Shown here: positions 1-11,000 of the stretch, piece after piece | Position numbering within the stretch: the first letter of the stretch is position 1 | Layout of the letters: each line of letters begins with the position of its first letter | Origin: Priapulus caudatus | Lineage: Eukaryota; Priapulida; Priapulimorpha; Priapulimorphida; Priapulidae | Direction: 5' to 3' | Assembly (NCBI RefSeq): GCF_000485595.1 | Contig: NW_014578503.1 | Coordinates: 15,874 to 54,465, forward strand | DNA: 38,592 nucleotides | The notes under the pieces: model-generated | Told to the model about the DNA's origin: nothing | Seen by the model: only the letters and a program-made list of their open reading frames with translations | Databases searched by the model: none | Program-made: the position numbers and the translations under genes

Positions 1-2060
1 GTTACTGCAAACGCAAATCAGCTAGTCCTCGCACAGTCAAAACAGAACAATCACCCGACAACCAAAACAGAACAAACCGTAAAGACCGGTACCAGGCAGT
101 TAGAGTCAAAAGAAAAAAGGATACCTGACATATCGATCAGTAGACAGCGATTGGGAAGCTACGAACATCTCTACCGCCAGACACTTGATAACCGTGTACG
201 TTCGATCCAACATGACTGGCAATCAAGAGCTATCCAACTAAAACTTGGGAACACGACAGAAAACTCATGCGGATGCACAGCACAAGGAACACCAGAATCA
301 GCACTGAATGGCTGAACATGACCCACTACACCGAAACCACACGAAAATTGGCTGGTTGTTGAGGAATCTCTTCCAAAATAAAAGGGGAAACCGCGGACCA
401 TATCACACAACAGTCCCCAAAGAACTCTGGGGTCATGCCATTTCACGACCGACGTTATAACATGAACAGAAATCCGATCGATGATATCTGGTTGATCACA
501 TACAAGCAAACCCTTAACAGAAAACAATGAAAACACGACAAGGCAAGGGGACCTGTTCAACACCAATTGGCAATACAAACGTCAAAACATATACAATGGC
601 GCTTCCCATCCTCACGAATAGACGAACAGCTGATAAACCAGAACCTGCGAGGCAACACTCGGAATCTATAACGCAAACTCTCCTCAAGTTAAATCATTCA
701 CTCACATCGGGGGGGCCATACTAGAAGCAACCAGAGCCTTTGGCAGTTAACTCCAAACAACTCACGAGACTGACACATGATGATATACCACTTACAGGTA
801 CTCGGCACGCCCACACGTTACAGAAGCACAAGCTATCTTCCATGCCCGATACAACTCAATTCTGCGTTCCGCGCCCTATGCCAAGCTCTTGCAAACCACA
901 CCATACGATGGCCATGGTTATCCGAAGGTAATGCGGTGAGTAACCCATCTGATAAGCGCTAAGAAAGACAAGACAACAGCGTACCTGTATCCACACATTA
1001 TTCATCTGGGGCAGACAATCCGTCCATTCTCATGAGTATGTAAAACGAAATGTTTCAACACTACACAAGGCTGAAAGGAACATTTCAGTCAACAGCACAA
1101 ATAAAACACCAGAGGACGAGATCTAATGCAGGAGTGAAAGACATATGGCCGCTATTGTATAGCGGTACTGCCCCAACCGAAGGTCATTCAGATCCAAGTA
1201 CCCTGACCTCAGAGCATCTGTTTGCAACAATCACGGCAGAAAGTAACCCAAGTGCCTCCAACAACTGGCCTTGAGACATATCGAACTTGCGAATACAACT
1301 TAGAGTTGGTGCCAGGCCAGCGTTATGGGCAACACGTTCGACCGCACACAAACAGGCTACCCTATCGTTAGGACGCAAAAGCACATAACTAGCTTACACC
1401 ACCCCAAGTCTACCAGCATCCACAGTCATGTCTAGAAGCATTGCTGCAATCTCCAGAGGCGCATTACAGAAATGGAATTAACTTCACCGACTTGCTTTTG
1501 GAGACGCTGTGAAAACGAGCGACTATTCGCTATGACCGCGCGCACATTGAAAAACTCTAATGCATAACGTAAACCTTTGGATGACAGACTGCATTAGTTC
1601 TGTCGGGGTTACGTAAACTATAATTTGATGCCTGTCAAGATCGAAGAATGATTCGACACAATCTACGTTATTAAACGCCTGTTAACAAATTATTTCAATT
1701 ACCACTTTCGCGAATAAAAGAGCAATGGATTATAAACATCCTCAAGACAAGTAAAAATCTTTGGGAATTGTAACTGTTGCTCCAAACTACGATGCGATAC
1801 TTCAGGATTCCTTGCCCTGAAAAACATAGGGAACCAATTCTAAAAAGTTTTAGGTGATTAGTAGGCAGAACATAGCGCCAAATATTATTATACGGCCGCC
1901 ATTTGGGAAAATCCAAAATGGCGCCATACGCGGGGGATGCCCGCAAATGATAACATTGTTCGAATCCTCATGTTATAACCTTTTCAAAAATGCATAGATT
2001 TGCTAATCTACCATGATTCTGAACGAAATTTAATTTATTGACATAGTGAACCTGACTATA
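1..2060 (+). pseudogene. Decayed copy 1 of a multicopy repeat unit (uncharacterised large protein)
   Basis: The stretch aligns in order with copies 2 and 3 further right. Examples are the block around 137-160 against 5298-5330, the segment near 580-720 ending in the shared TAG after a Ser-His-Glu, and the final 75 bases (1986-2060), which are identical to 9419-9493. It is cut by the window start and covers only the C-terminal half of the gene and the 3' flank. Differences from copies 2 and 3 are mostly single-base insertions and deletions, so no open frame of useful length survives. The many indels could be real decay or poor sequence quality. Similarity is seen directly; calling it a broken gene is inference. 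Confidence 0.7.
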
Positions 2061-2275
2061 TGTCTGTAAAACATTTGCTACACTACATCGTTCCTTAGGA
2101 ATTAATTTGCTTAACGAAGCGACCACGCGCAATCAGAGATGGATAAAATGGCAGGAGGCTGAACATTTTGTTCCATGTGAACTAGTTTCACTGGGGTTAA
2201 CTTTTCGATTAAAGGGGGCGAACAACGTTACATCGTTTAATCAGCATGTGAAGTGGTTGAGAGCGAGATTTTGGG

Positions 2276-2467
2276 TGATACTCCATTAGGCGTGTTCCCA
2301 ACTTTAATGTTATTAATGGTCATAATAACATATATATATATATATATGGTCATATATTAGTTTGTGGTTTAATGTCATTTAGGTTAGGGTTAGGGTTAGG
2401 ATTATCAATCATTAATCATTAATTATTAATGATATCAAAGTTGGGAACACTCCTAATGGAGCATTAG
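2276..2467. mobile_element. Small inverted-repeat element (MITE-like) with telomere-like core
   Basis: About 30 bases at 2279-2308 (containing GTGTTCCCAACTTT) recur as the reverse complement at 2434-2464 (AAAGTTGGGAACAC, then CCTAATGGAG). The roughly 190-bp unit has no coding capacity. Its interior holds a TA microsatellite (2331-2346) and a short run of TTAGGG units (about 2380-2400). No clear target-site duplication is visible, so the superfamily is not assigned. Confidence 0.6.
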
Positions 2468-2872
2468 CCGAGATTTTGAAGCTTTGCCGACCTTTTTTTC
2501 CAGCATCGGGTCGTTCCTTATTCTCCCAGCCTATACCACCATCTCCACTGCTCCAGCCGAAGTCCTGAAAGTCGGAAATCACACCATAGAACAGATGACA
2601 AATTTTAAGAATGCTACATTTTCGGTACACCTAACCCACTCCTGCCGCATTCATACCTTCATTTATACCTTTCCTGCCTTTAATTCATAATGCTATCAGT
2701 ATATTATTACAAATTTTTCTCAAAAAATCACCATCTCGTGGTGTCTCGAATATAGTAAAAAAACATATTTAGGCAATATTCAGTATAAGCATTGCAATAC
2801 ATGTCGTTTCAAACCTACACCCTCTTTGATCTGCGTTTGGTCATTCCCTTATTTGTTCCCGTTTGCTTTCAG

Positions 2873-2936
2873 GACATCGATGGTCTTGTTGATGACATCA
2901 ATGAGTTCATTGACACTGTTGTAGATGAGCTAACAG
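2873..2936 (+). CDS. Prominin-like exon (a)
   Basis: The exon is preceded by a pyrimidine-rich tract ending in CAG and followed by GGTAGAG, and it codes an acidic amphipathic segment starting DIDGLVDDINEF. It leaves phase 1, which matches the next exon at 3106. On its own it is not diagnostic; the assignment comes from the chain of three phase-compatible exons whose last member resembles the extracellular loop of prominins (five-pass pentaspan membrane glycoproteins of plasma-membrane protrusions). Upstream exons of the gene are not in the window or lie in unrecognised sequence. Confidence 0.5.
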
Positions 2937-3105
2937 GTAGAGTATTCATGCGCCATAAGCTAAGACAAAATAGTTCATGTCATAGTAATTTCTGTTCATA
3001 CCGGACATAGGTTCTAAAGAACAGGCATGAGTGCTTTCGCTCTGGCTTGATACATTAATCTACGATCATTATCCAGGTGAAGTGATTTTATTTATTACGC
3101 TCTAG

Positions 3106-3195
3106 GTGTGATCGACATTGTCCTACATCCATTGCTAACCGAATTCAAAGCAACCTTTGACTATCTGGAAGATGAGGCTACCGATATCGACAACA
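3106..3195 (+). CDS. Prominin-like exon (b)
   Basis: Acceptor CTCTAG|GT and donor ACA|GTGAGT bound a 90-base exon. Read in the phase left by the previous exon it codes a helical acidic segment including LLTEFKATFDYLEDEA. It leaves phase 1 again, matching the exon at 3519. No internal stop. The segment would lie in a long extracellular helical loop if the prominin assignment is right. Confidence 0.55.
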
Positions 3196-3518
3196 GTGAG
3201 TCATAAATTTCCTTAAAACATCTTAACAGTACAACAGTACCTTACCGCAAACTCGCACTCGCATTTTACGACATGCCAGCTCTCTGAAGCTGCAATACGA
3301 AAAAAACACGTCGCAACTCGCACGTCATTACTCAAATATTCAAATTCAAATTCAAATAAGTTTTATTGCTCAAATATCTCACAGATACATTGGCAAAATA
3401 ATTATAACAATAAACATACAAGTACTGCAATAATGCATGAATAGCTAGATGAATAGAACGGGAAAAGTACGTTGAAGGTTATTGCGAGATTATTGCGTCG
3501 TCGTCGTCGTCTTTCCAG

Positions 3519-3748
3519 GCATTTCGACCATCAGTGCCATCTCCACTCAGCTCGTCGCCGGCTTGACCGACATGCAATCGGACATGACCGCCCTGGACAC
3601 CGGACTCGCCGCCGAAATGACCACCCTCGACGGTTTGAAGACGACGTGCGACGGGACCCCGCCGAACGGAGACTCAGCTTTCTGCAACACCCTGCTGCTT
3701 AGCACCGATCCGCCGTTCTCTTCCCTGCCTGACGTCACCGGATTGAGC
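3519..3748 (+). CDS. Prominin-like exon (c), extracellular loop
   Basis: The acceptor is TTTCCAG and the donor AGC|GTGCGT; 76 codons are open in the phase set by the previous exon. The protein has a heptad-like stretch (GLTDMQSDMTALDTGLAAEM), two cysteines (in KTTCDG and SAFCNT) and ends with FSSLPDVTGLS. A Cys-x(n)-Cys pair followed by an aromatic-S/x-LPDV sequence is what I recall of invertebrate prominin extracellular loops. Codon use is GC-rich compared with the surrounding DNA. No downstream exon could be found, so the gene is partial here or interrupted by the repeat unit that begins 230 bases further on. The alternative is an unrelated coiled-coil protein. Confidence 0.6.
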
Positions 3749-3985
3749 GTGCGTATAATAATAATAATAATAATAATGTTTCTGCAGCGCAAAGGCGTTA
3801 AAATGGCGTGCGTGCAAGTCGCAGTGACTTCACAGGATTGAGCGTGCGTATTATAATAACAAGAGCGTATAACAAGAGTGTATTAAGCGTAACAGCATAC
3901 TTAATACGCTCTTGATGATAATGATGATGATTCCGTTTCTGCGAAGGCATTAAAAACGGTGCGCGTGCAAGTCACAGTTTCTGCA
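3741..3985 (+). repeat. Tandem duplication of the exon end and donor region
   Basis: The block starting GATTGAGCGTGCGTAT at 3741 recurs at 3836. Each copy is followed by an AAT-type microsatellite, then TTTCTGC and a GTGCAAGTC(A/G)CAGT segment (3811-3824 and 3966-3979). The second copy carries the hairpin insertion at 3860-3914 inside its AAT tract. Confidence 0.65.
3853..3921. mobile_element. Micro-hairpin insertion 1 with 7-bp flanking repeat
   Basis: The 55-bp core 3860-3914 starts CAAGAGCGTAT and ends ATACGCTCTTG. A second inner arm pair lies at 3873-3887 and 3900-3914. It is flanked by ATAATAA (3853-3859) and ATGATAA (3915-3921), 6 of 7 identical. Its ends match those of the hairpin at 36049. 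No coding capacity. Confidence 0.55.
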
Positions 3986-6312
3986 AGCATCCGAATTGAA
4001 GACGTTGGTCGTTGGTGAAGAATACCCGACAGTGATTTCGTTCGACATGGCACTGTACGAGAAGGTAGTGCAGTTACTGGATTCAAGACTTGATCTGAAA
4101 GGAGCAGTTGTCCCCAGACTGGGTCAGCTACATGCTGTGATGGCTGCGCTGAGAGATCTGGAAACGTCCATAGAAAACTCATGAATAGATGATGCGTGGA
4201 TTGAGGCTGACGCACAACCAGACAGATCCTCAAGTGCGCCCACTACAAGAAAACTCGTCGTGCACACATCCACACTTATATGGCTCTATATGAACTTGTC
4301 CTGGAACAGTTCTTCACAGAGAAGCCCAACCTTAAAGCCATTTGCGTAGAACCAGCAGATAAGGTCCAGGAAGCTTGAGCAAAATCAGCAGTTGACAGAA
4401 GCTCAAATCCAGAAAGCGTGACAAGGACCAATGACGATCTACTACAACCCATTCAACAGCTGAAAATGTGAGAAGCGCAGAAATCCTCAAATGCAATGTT
4501 CAACTTTTTGATGAACTACATCCACCGGATTGAACCCATCTTGCACTTTGATGAGGCATCCAGGAATTCCGATCTCGTTCTCCACCTTCAAGCTGGGGAG
4601 GCACTAAGCAAGTTATTCTTCGCCATGGATCGAATAAAATACAAGCGCCTCTGGCCACGTTACATCGCAGACATGCATGAGTTGAGGACAAGCCATCCAG
4701 AAACCTGGCGTGAACTTCAATACGGAAACTTATCTGTGACCAAGAGTACGATTCCATTTGTCTCGATTGGAGCAGATCACGCATGTGAACAACTCAACAG
4801 GATGATGAAGATACATTCTGGGTTAATTGACATTCCCAATAATGCCAACGCTCGTCAACGGTTCTTCTTGGCCACTCCTGAGATGTCACGTCTTTCAGCT
4901 GAATTCAATGGCCAATTCAATCTTGCTGTAAACAAGCCACAAGAGCATCATCATGTTCAACCAAGTGCTGTGAGGAAAGCGCATGACAACGTTGATCGCA
5001 TAAAGGCTGCCATACTGAGTCACGGCAATCCCTTTGCTGCTGAAGGTGACCAGCTCTACAACTTCATCACACATACATATGTCCCACAAGAGAGTGTCTC
5101 ACAGATCCTGAATATCGACGACACTGGGCAGAAGCTGTATGTGGATTACGTTGCAGAACGCATGAATGGAGATGTCAGCCTCTGGGCACCAGTCAAGAAG
5201 CAGAACAACAGGCTGTACATGTCAGGAAACAAGAAGCAAACGGTAAAGATCCGTGACCAGTCAGTAGATCTGAAAGAAACAAAAGATTAGCCGTGACATC
5301 GATCAGAAGCATGCGATTGGGAACTACGAGTTCACTCTTACCCCCAGAGCACTGTTTGCACTCGACGGTTCGATCCTACCATGTACTGACAAGTCAAAGC
5401 TTATCCATAGCCTTGACAACTTTGGTAAAACGACAGAAACTCATGCTGATGCACAAGCAGCAGAAGCATCAGAACAGGCTAATGATATTGCTGATACAGG
5501 AACGCCATCTACATCACCATCTACGAAAATTGCTGTTGTTGATGGAATGGTGCTCGTCCAGAAGATGACAAAGAAACCAGCGACAATCACCACAGTCAAA
5601 GATCTCGGTCATCATTTCAACGACCACCTTATGAACATGACAGCAGGATCCGACGTGATTATCCTGGTGTTGGACACATACAAGGCAGACTCATTTAAGC
5701 AGAAAACCAAAGAGAAACTACGACAAGGCAAGGACCCTGTTCAATACCAGATTGCAGATGATACAAACATCAAACATATACCAATGGGCCGCTTCCTATC
5801 TCACGAATAGACGAAAGCTGATATAACCATATACCTTGCTGAGGCAACACTGGAATATAACGTAAACTCTCCTAAGTTAATCATCACGTCAGCATCGGGC
5901 CATACTAGAAGCAACCAGAGCATGCAGTTTGACCCAAACAACCACGAGGAAGCTGACACATTGATGGCCATGGTATCAGGTATGGTGGAGGTAGGACCCA
6001 TCTGGAGAGCGCTAAGAAGAGACAAGACAACAGCGTTACTTGTATTCCACGCATTCACTGGGGCAGACAATGTCGGTCGATTCTCAGGAGTAGGTAAAAC
6101 GAAATGGTTTCAACACTACATCAAGGCTGAAAGGAACACAGTCAAAGCACTAATAAAACTACCAGAGGACGACGATCTAATGCAGGAGGTGAAAGACATA
6201 TTGGCCAGCTTTGTATGCTTAGCGTACGTACTGCCCAAAAGGTATTCAGATCGCAAGTATCCCTGACCTCATATGGCATCTGTTTTGCAAACATCCGGCA
6301 GAAAATAACAAG
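3979..6312 (+). pseudogene. Repeat unit copy 2: broken gene for an uncharacterised multicopy invertebrate protein
   Basis: I recognise the protein as a large uncharacterised family found in many copies in cnidarian, mollusc and other invertebrate genomes; no function is established that I know of. Conserved blocks seen are VVGEEYPTVISFDMALYEK (about 4007-4062), an open stretch at 4496-5290 with SIGADHACEQLNRMMKIHSG, then NNHEEADTLM (about 5938-5967) and FTGADNVGRFSGVGK (about 6053-6097). The last two resemble the acidic and helix-hairpin-helix motifs of FEN/XPG-type PIN nucleases, which is inference. Lesions are a TGA after SIENS, a TGA in KVQEA*, a TGA where copy 3 has Trp (7068), a TAG after FLSHE (5807), a 14-base deletion near 4210, a deletion near 5289, and loss of the segment between HEEADTLM and MVSG. 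It stops at the N at 6313. Confidence 0.7.
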
Positions 6313-6430
6313 NAAACTTTTTAAAATATGCTAATCCTATGTTTTCAGGGACAAGGAATCTATTGGTGACATAACCAGACTTCTAACTGTAACACTTGGT
6401 ATTTTTTCAGGAAATATTGTCATTAAAACA
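6313..6430 (-). repeat. Inverted fragment of the repeat unit's 3' flank
   Basis: Directly after the single N, the sequence AAACTTTTT..CCTATGTTTTCAGGG matches the reverse complement of 9265-9225 in copy 3 and of 1850-1800 in copy 1, including the CAGGG(A)CAAGGAATC block. Similarity fades by about 6430. The switch of strand exactly at an N suggests a scaffold join. Confidence 0.6.
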
Positions 6431-6459
6431 AACAAAAATCCATTAGTATATAGCATATA

Positions 6460-6482
6460 TTAACCCTTTCACTGCGGGTCTC
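6460..6482. mobile_element. piggyBac-type terminus (TTAA + CCCTTTCACTGCGGG)
   Basis: TTAA followed by CCCTTTCACTGCGGG is the arrangement seen at the ends of piggyBac-like elements (TTAA target plus CCYTT-type inverted repeat). No matching opposite end was found, so this would be a solo or truncated end. Confidence 0.3.
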
Positions 6483-6521
6483 GGCCGTGGCCGGGACATC
6501 GTGCATGACTTGATATAGCTG

Positions 6522-9493
6522 CTGCAGAAGTTGCACATGAGTGGCCTACCATGCTGACTGTCATTCTGCAAGCATCCGAATTGAAGACGTTGGTCGTTGG
6601 TGAAGAATACCCGACAGTGATTTCGTTCGACATGGCACTGTACGAGAAGGTAGTGCAGTTACTGGATTCAAGACTTGATCTGAAAGGAGCAGTTGTCCCC
6701 AGACTGGGTCAGCTACATGCTGTGATGGCTGCGCTGAGAGATCTGGAAACGTCCATAGAAAACTCATGAATAGATGATGCGTGGATTGAGGCTGACGTAT
6801 ACGGCTCTGCCACAACCAGACAGATCCTCAAGTGCGCCCACTACAAGAGAACTCGTCGTGCACACATCCACACTTATATGGCTCTATATGAACTTGTCCT
6901 GGAACAGTTCTTCACAGAAAAGCCCAACCTTAAAGCCATTTGCGTAGAACCAGCAGATAAGGTCCAGGAAGCTTGAGCAAAATTAGCAGTTGACAGAAGC
7001 TCAAATCCAGAAAACGTGACAAGGGCCAATGACGATCTACTACAACCCATTCAACAGCTGAAAATGTGGGAAGCGCAGAAATTTTCAAATGCAATGTTCA
7101 AGTTTTTGATGAACTACATCCACCGGATTGAACCCATCTTGCACTTTGATGAGGCATCCAGGAATTCCGATCTCGTTCTCCACCTTCAAGCTGGGGAGGC
7201 ACTAAGCAAGTTATTATTCGCCATGGATCGAATAAAATACAAGTGCCTCTGGCCATGTTACATCGCAGACATGCATGAGTTGAAGACAAGCCATCCAGAA
7301 ACCTGGCGTGAACTTCAAGACGGAAACATATCTGTGACCAAGAGTACGATTCCATTTGTCTCGATTGGAGCAGATCACGCATGTGAACAACTCAACAGGA
7401 TGATGAAGATACATTCTGGGTTAATTGGCATTCCCAATAATGCCAACGCTCGTCAACGGTTCTTCTTGGCCACTCCTGAGATGTCACGTCTTTCAGCTGA
7501 ATTCAATGGCCAATTCAATCTTGCTGTAGACAAGCCACAAGAGCATCATGTTCAACCAAGTGCTGTGAGGAAAGCGCATGACAACGTTGATCGCATAAAG
7601 GCTGCCATACTGAGTCACGGCAATCCCTTTGCTGCTGAAGGTGACCAGCTCTACAACTTCATCACACATACATATGTCCCACAAGATAGTGTCTCACAGA
7701 TCCTGAATATCGACGACACTGGGCAGAAGCTGTATGTGGATTACGTTGCAGAACGCATGAATGGAGATGTCAGCCTCTGGGCACCAGTCAAGAAGCAGAA
7801 CAACAGACTGTACATGTCAGGAAACAAGAAGCAAACGGTAAAGATCCGTGATCAGTCAGTAGATCTGAAAGAAACAAAAGATCTGTACGGTCGGTTGATG
7901 GTACTAGCCAGATCAAGCCGTGACATCGATCAGAAGCATGCGATTGGGAACTACGAATTCACTCTTACCACCAGAGCACTGTTTGCACCCGACGGTTCGA
8001 TCCTACCATGTACTGACAAGTCAAATCTTATCCATGCATAGCCTTGACAACTTTGGTAAAACGACAGAAACTCATGCTGATGCACAAGCAGCAGAAGCAT
8101 CAGAACAGGCTAATGATATTGCTAATACAGGAACGCCATCTACATCACCATCTATAAAAAAATCTCAAATTCTACAAAACTTCTGGCTGTTGCCGCCACG
8201 TATGTTGTCTCTCCAAATGAAACAACGCTTCTGCCAAACACAACATCGATAGCCGCCATAGGTATCAGGTATGGATGAAGGTAGGACCATATGGATGAGC
8301 GCCTAAGAAGAGACAGACCAACAGCGTTACCTTATTGCACGCATCACTGGGGCAGACATGTCGGTGCGATCTCAGGGAGTAGGTAAAACGAATGGTTTCA
8401 ACATAACATCAAGGCTGACAGAAAGACACAGTCAAAGCACTAAATAAAAGCTACCAAAGGACGACGATCTAATGGCAGGGAGGTGAAGACATATTGGCCG
8501 CCTTTGTCATGCTTAGCGTCACTGCCAAAAGGTATTCAGATTCGCAAGTATCCCTCCTCAGATGCATCTGTTTTGCAAACATCCGCGCAAGAAGTAACAA
8601 GTTGCCTCCAACACTGCTGCCTCTGAGGAGCATATCGAACGTGTGGCGCGAATACAGAGCTAGAGTTTTGGTGCCAGCCACCGTCATGTGGCAACTAGCT
8701 GTCTCGACCGCACACAACACATGGCTACCAATCAGGCACTACAAAAGGTCACATACTACCTATCACACCCAAGTTCTACAAGCCCGACAGTCATTGTAAA
8801 GCTAATTGCTCAACCAGAGGTGCTTCATGTAGAAGAATGACTTACTTGCACGACCTTTGCTTGTGTGGAACGGACTGTGAAAACGAGGGACTGTATTGTC
8901 GGCTTATGACACGCAGGACAGTGAAGATGAACTCTAAATGGCATATTCTGTAAACTGGTGTTGTGTATGTTAGCAGTACTGCAGTGTATGTGCTGTTCGG
9001 TTGTTACTAGCCTATTCAGTTCTGATGCCTGTCTAAGGATATGAATGATTGAGCACCATCTTCGACGTTATTAAACTGCCTGTTAACAACATGTATTTAT
9101 TATGCGCACTTTCGGCGAATATAAAGACAACGATTGTTTGGCAATCGGTGTAAAAATCTTTGATTTTTGTATTAGTGTTTCCATAACACTGTACTTCGAC
9201 TACTTTCATTGATTCCGCTTGTCCTGAAAACATAAGGCTAACCATATTTGTAAAAAGTTTTTAGCTAGTGGGTTGTATTAGCTAATGGCACCCAGAAATA
9301 CGGGCCAATATGGCTATCTATATGGGGCTTTTTGAAAATCCAAAATTGGCGCGGCCCATACCGGTATCTCCGCAAATGTAAACATTGTTTTTCGAATTCC
9401 TCATGTTATAACCTTTCCAAAAATGCATAGATTTGCTAATCTACCATGATTCTGAACGAAATTTAATTTATTGACATAGTGAACCTGACTATA
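6522..9493 (+). pseudogene. Repeat unit copy 3: longest copy of the uncharacterised multicopy gene
   Basis: This copy starts slightly further upstream in the protein than copy 2 (coding-like from about 6522) and keeps a 341-codon open stretch at 7016-8041 with DHACEQLNRMMKIHSG, ILSHGNPFAAEGDQLYNFI and LKETKDLYGRLMVLAR. Beyond 8041 the frame breaks, the region equal to 5530-5970 of copy 2 is deleted, and the rest continues from about 8200 with single-base indels. A Cys-rich tail is visible at about 8794-8900: HCKANC, SCRR, then CLCGTDC. It shares with copy 2 the TGA codons after SIENS and in KVQEA*, so those stops predate the duplication. The unit ends at 9493, where a TA-flanked transposon is inserted. 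If a functional copy exists it is elsewhere in the genome. Confidence 0.7.
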
Positions 9494-10090
9494 GCCTTGG
9501 AATACCTACGATTTACTACGCGTAACTCAACCAACTTGAGCTCAAATCGTACACATTCACCTAGCATCGTGTGAAATTGTTTCCTCGTATACACAAGCAA
9601 TCCGGAGATAGTCTAAAACGTACGACACGATTATCCATTCTTTGGCCATCAATCCAGGCTTATTCCCCACCGAACTTGAAACAAAAGGCAGCTACTAACG
9701 CAGCGTTGCTCACTCGGCGAAGCGGTGTGGCTCGCTGGGAGATTGCAGCTGGAGCTGCTGCTGATTGCGGTGAACGTGCGTGCGTGGGGGGCATACCAGC
9801 TGTATGCCGGGTCAAAGGTTATCTCGCCGAGTTTTGCGTCGACGGCCACACCACCTCGCCCGCGAGTGAGCAAGGCTGCGTTAGTAGCTGCCTTTTGTTT
9901 CAAGTTCGGCGGGGAATACGCTCGGATTGATGGCCAAAGAATGGATAATCGTGTCGTACGTTTTAGTCTGTATCTCCGGATTGCTTGTGTATACGAGGAA
10001 ACGATTTTGCACGATGCTAGGCGAATGTACTGTGTACGATTTGAGCTCGTTGGTTGAGTTACGCGTAGTAAAACGTAGGTATTCTAAGGC
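9494..10090. mobile_element. 597-bp long-TIR transposon with TA target duplication
   Basis: The left end GCCTTGGAATACCTACG and the right end CGTAGGTATTCTAAGGC are inverted copies. The arms continue for about 230 bases each (9494-9725 and 9865-10090) with only scattered differences, leaving a short GC-rich centre. TA stands immediately outside both ends (9492-9493, 10091-10092), as expected for Tc1/mariner-type mobilisation. There is no transposase, so it is non-autonomous; the open frames inside it are products of the palindrome. Confidence 0.8.
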
Positions 10091-10233
10091 TAGTAATAGT
10101 AGTAGTATAGACTTTTCCTTGTTTATTGAAGTCACACTCCTTCACTATTATCTACTCCTGATGCATATGTAGTACCTGAATCCTGATACGACAACGACCC
10201 CTTCAGCGCCACTGCCAGACTCTGATACTCAGG

Positions 10234-10275
10234 GGCGGATTCAGACGGTATTTGCCGTATTGGGAAATACGGTCT
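10234..10275. mobile_element. hAT-type terminus (CAGGGGCGGATTCAG)
   Basis: CAGGGGCGGATTCAGACGG is a typical hAT 5' end. A small internal hairpin follows (CCGTATT..AATACGG, about 10254-10272). No matching opposite end or 8-bp duplication was found nearby, so only one end is supported. Confidence 0.35.
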
Positions 10276-10564
10276 AGATTTCAAAGTGCCCTTCGAAATT
10301 TTGCGGTAAAAAATACAGAAAACAATTTGATGGAATTTGGCTATATTCTTTATTTGTTTTCTTTTTCTTATGATTCATTGACAAGGACTTGAAGGAAATC
10401 AAAATTTTACATGGTAACAAAACTAGCTTTGATATCTGAAAAAGAAGGGAAGTGCTTGAATCATTATGCATTAATTGCTGGTATGCAAAGCCCCAGCAAA
10501 CACGGAACATTCTCGTAACATTCGCTGGAGGTTCTAGTTTGGTTACATTAGCCAAAAATATTCN

Positions 10565-10659
10565 TTCCATATTCGTCATTGGTGTGTGATGTTGGACTAA
10601 AAATAGCCTGCTGGTATTTATAAGACACCCTAATTCTCAGTGTGAAGCTAAAAATCAAA
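10565..10659 (+). repeat. Duplicated segment, left part (partner 16110-16204)
   Basis: Ninety-five bases starting TTCCATATTCGTCATTGG directly after the single N at 10564 recur essentially unchanged at 16110-16204. In the longer copy the next 1.8 kb (10660-12444) holds two dehydrogenase exons; in the other copy that segment is absent. Confidence 0.85.
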
Positions 10660-11000
10660 GATCTAAAATTGAGTTTATGAAGGTACTCAACACTCTGCTG
10701 CCCACTACTTTAAGTCTCCTTGTCCTATATAGTGTAGAGGCCCAAAACTATGATTGACTATTTATTCGTAGGGAGTGAGGAGTGAGGTTATATTCTCTTC
10801 AAGAGCAGACAAAACTCATTTATCGTAACGCTGACCATATAGCCGTATTATTTACTGAAACTAGATAGTAGAGACTGCATACACTCCCTAGTAGTATGAT
10901 AAGAAAAATGTATATATACCTCAATATGTCTCACTTTCATAATTATAACTACTGCGAGAGAACGTGCAAGTCATTGACAGACGGCTTTCACTTATCGCAG

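Noticed and set aside
9571-10172. Several frames of 80-120 codons on both strands
   Set aside because: They mirror each other because they lie in the arms of the long-TIR element.
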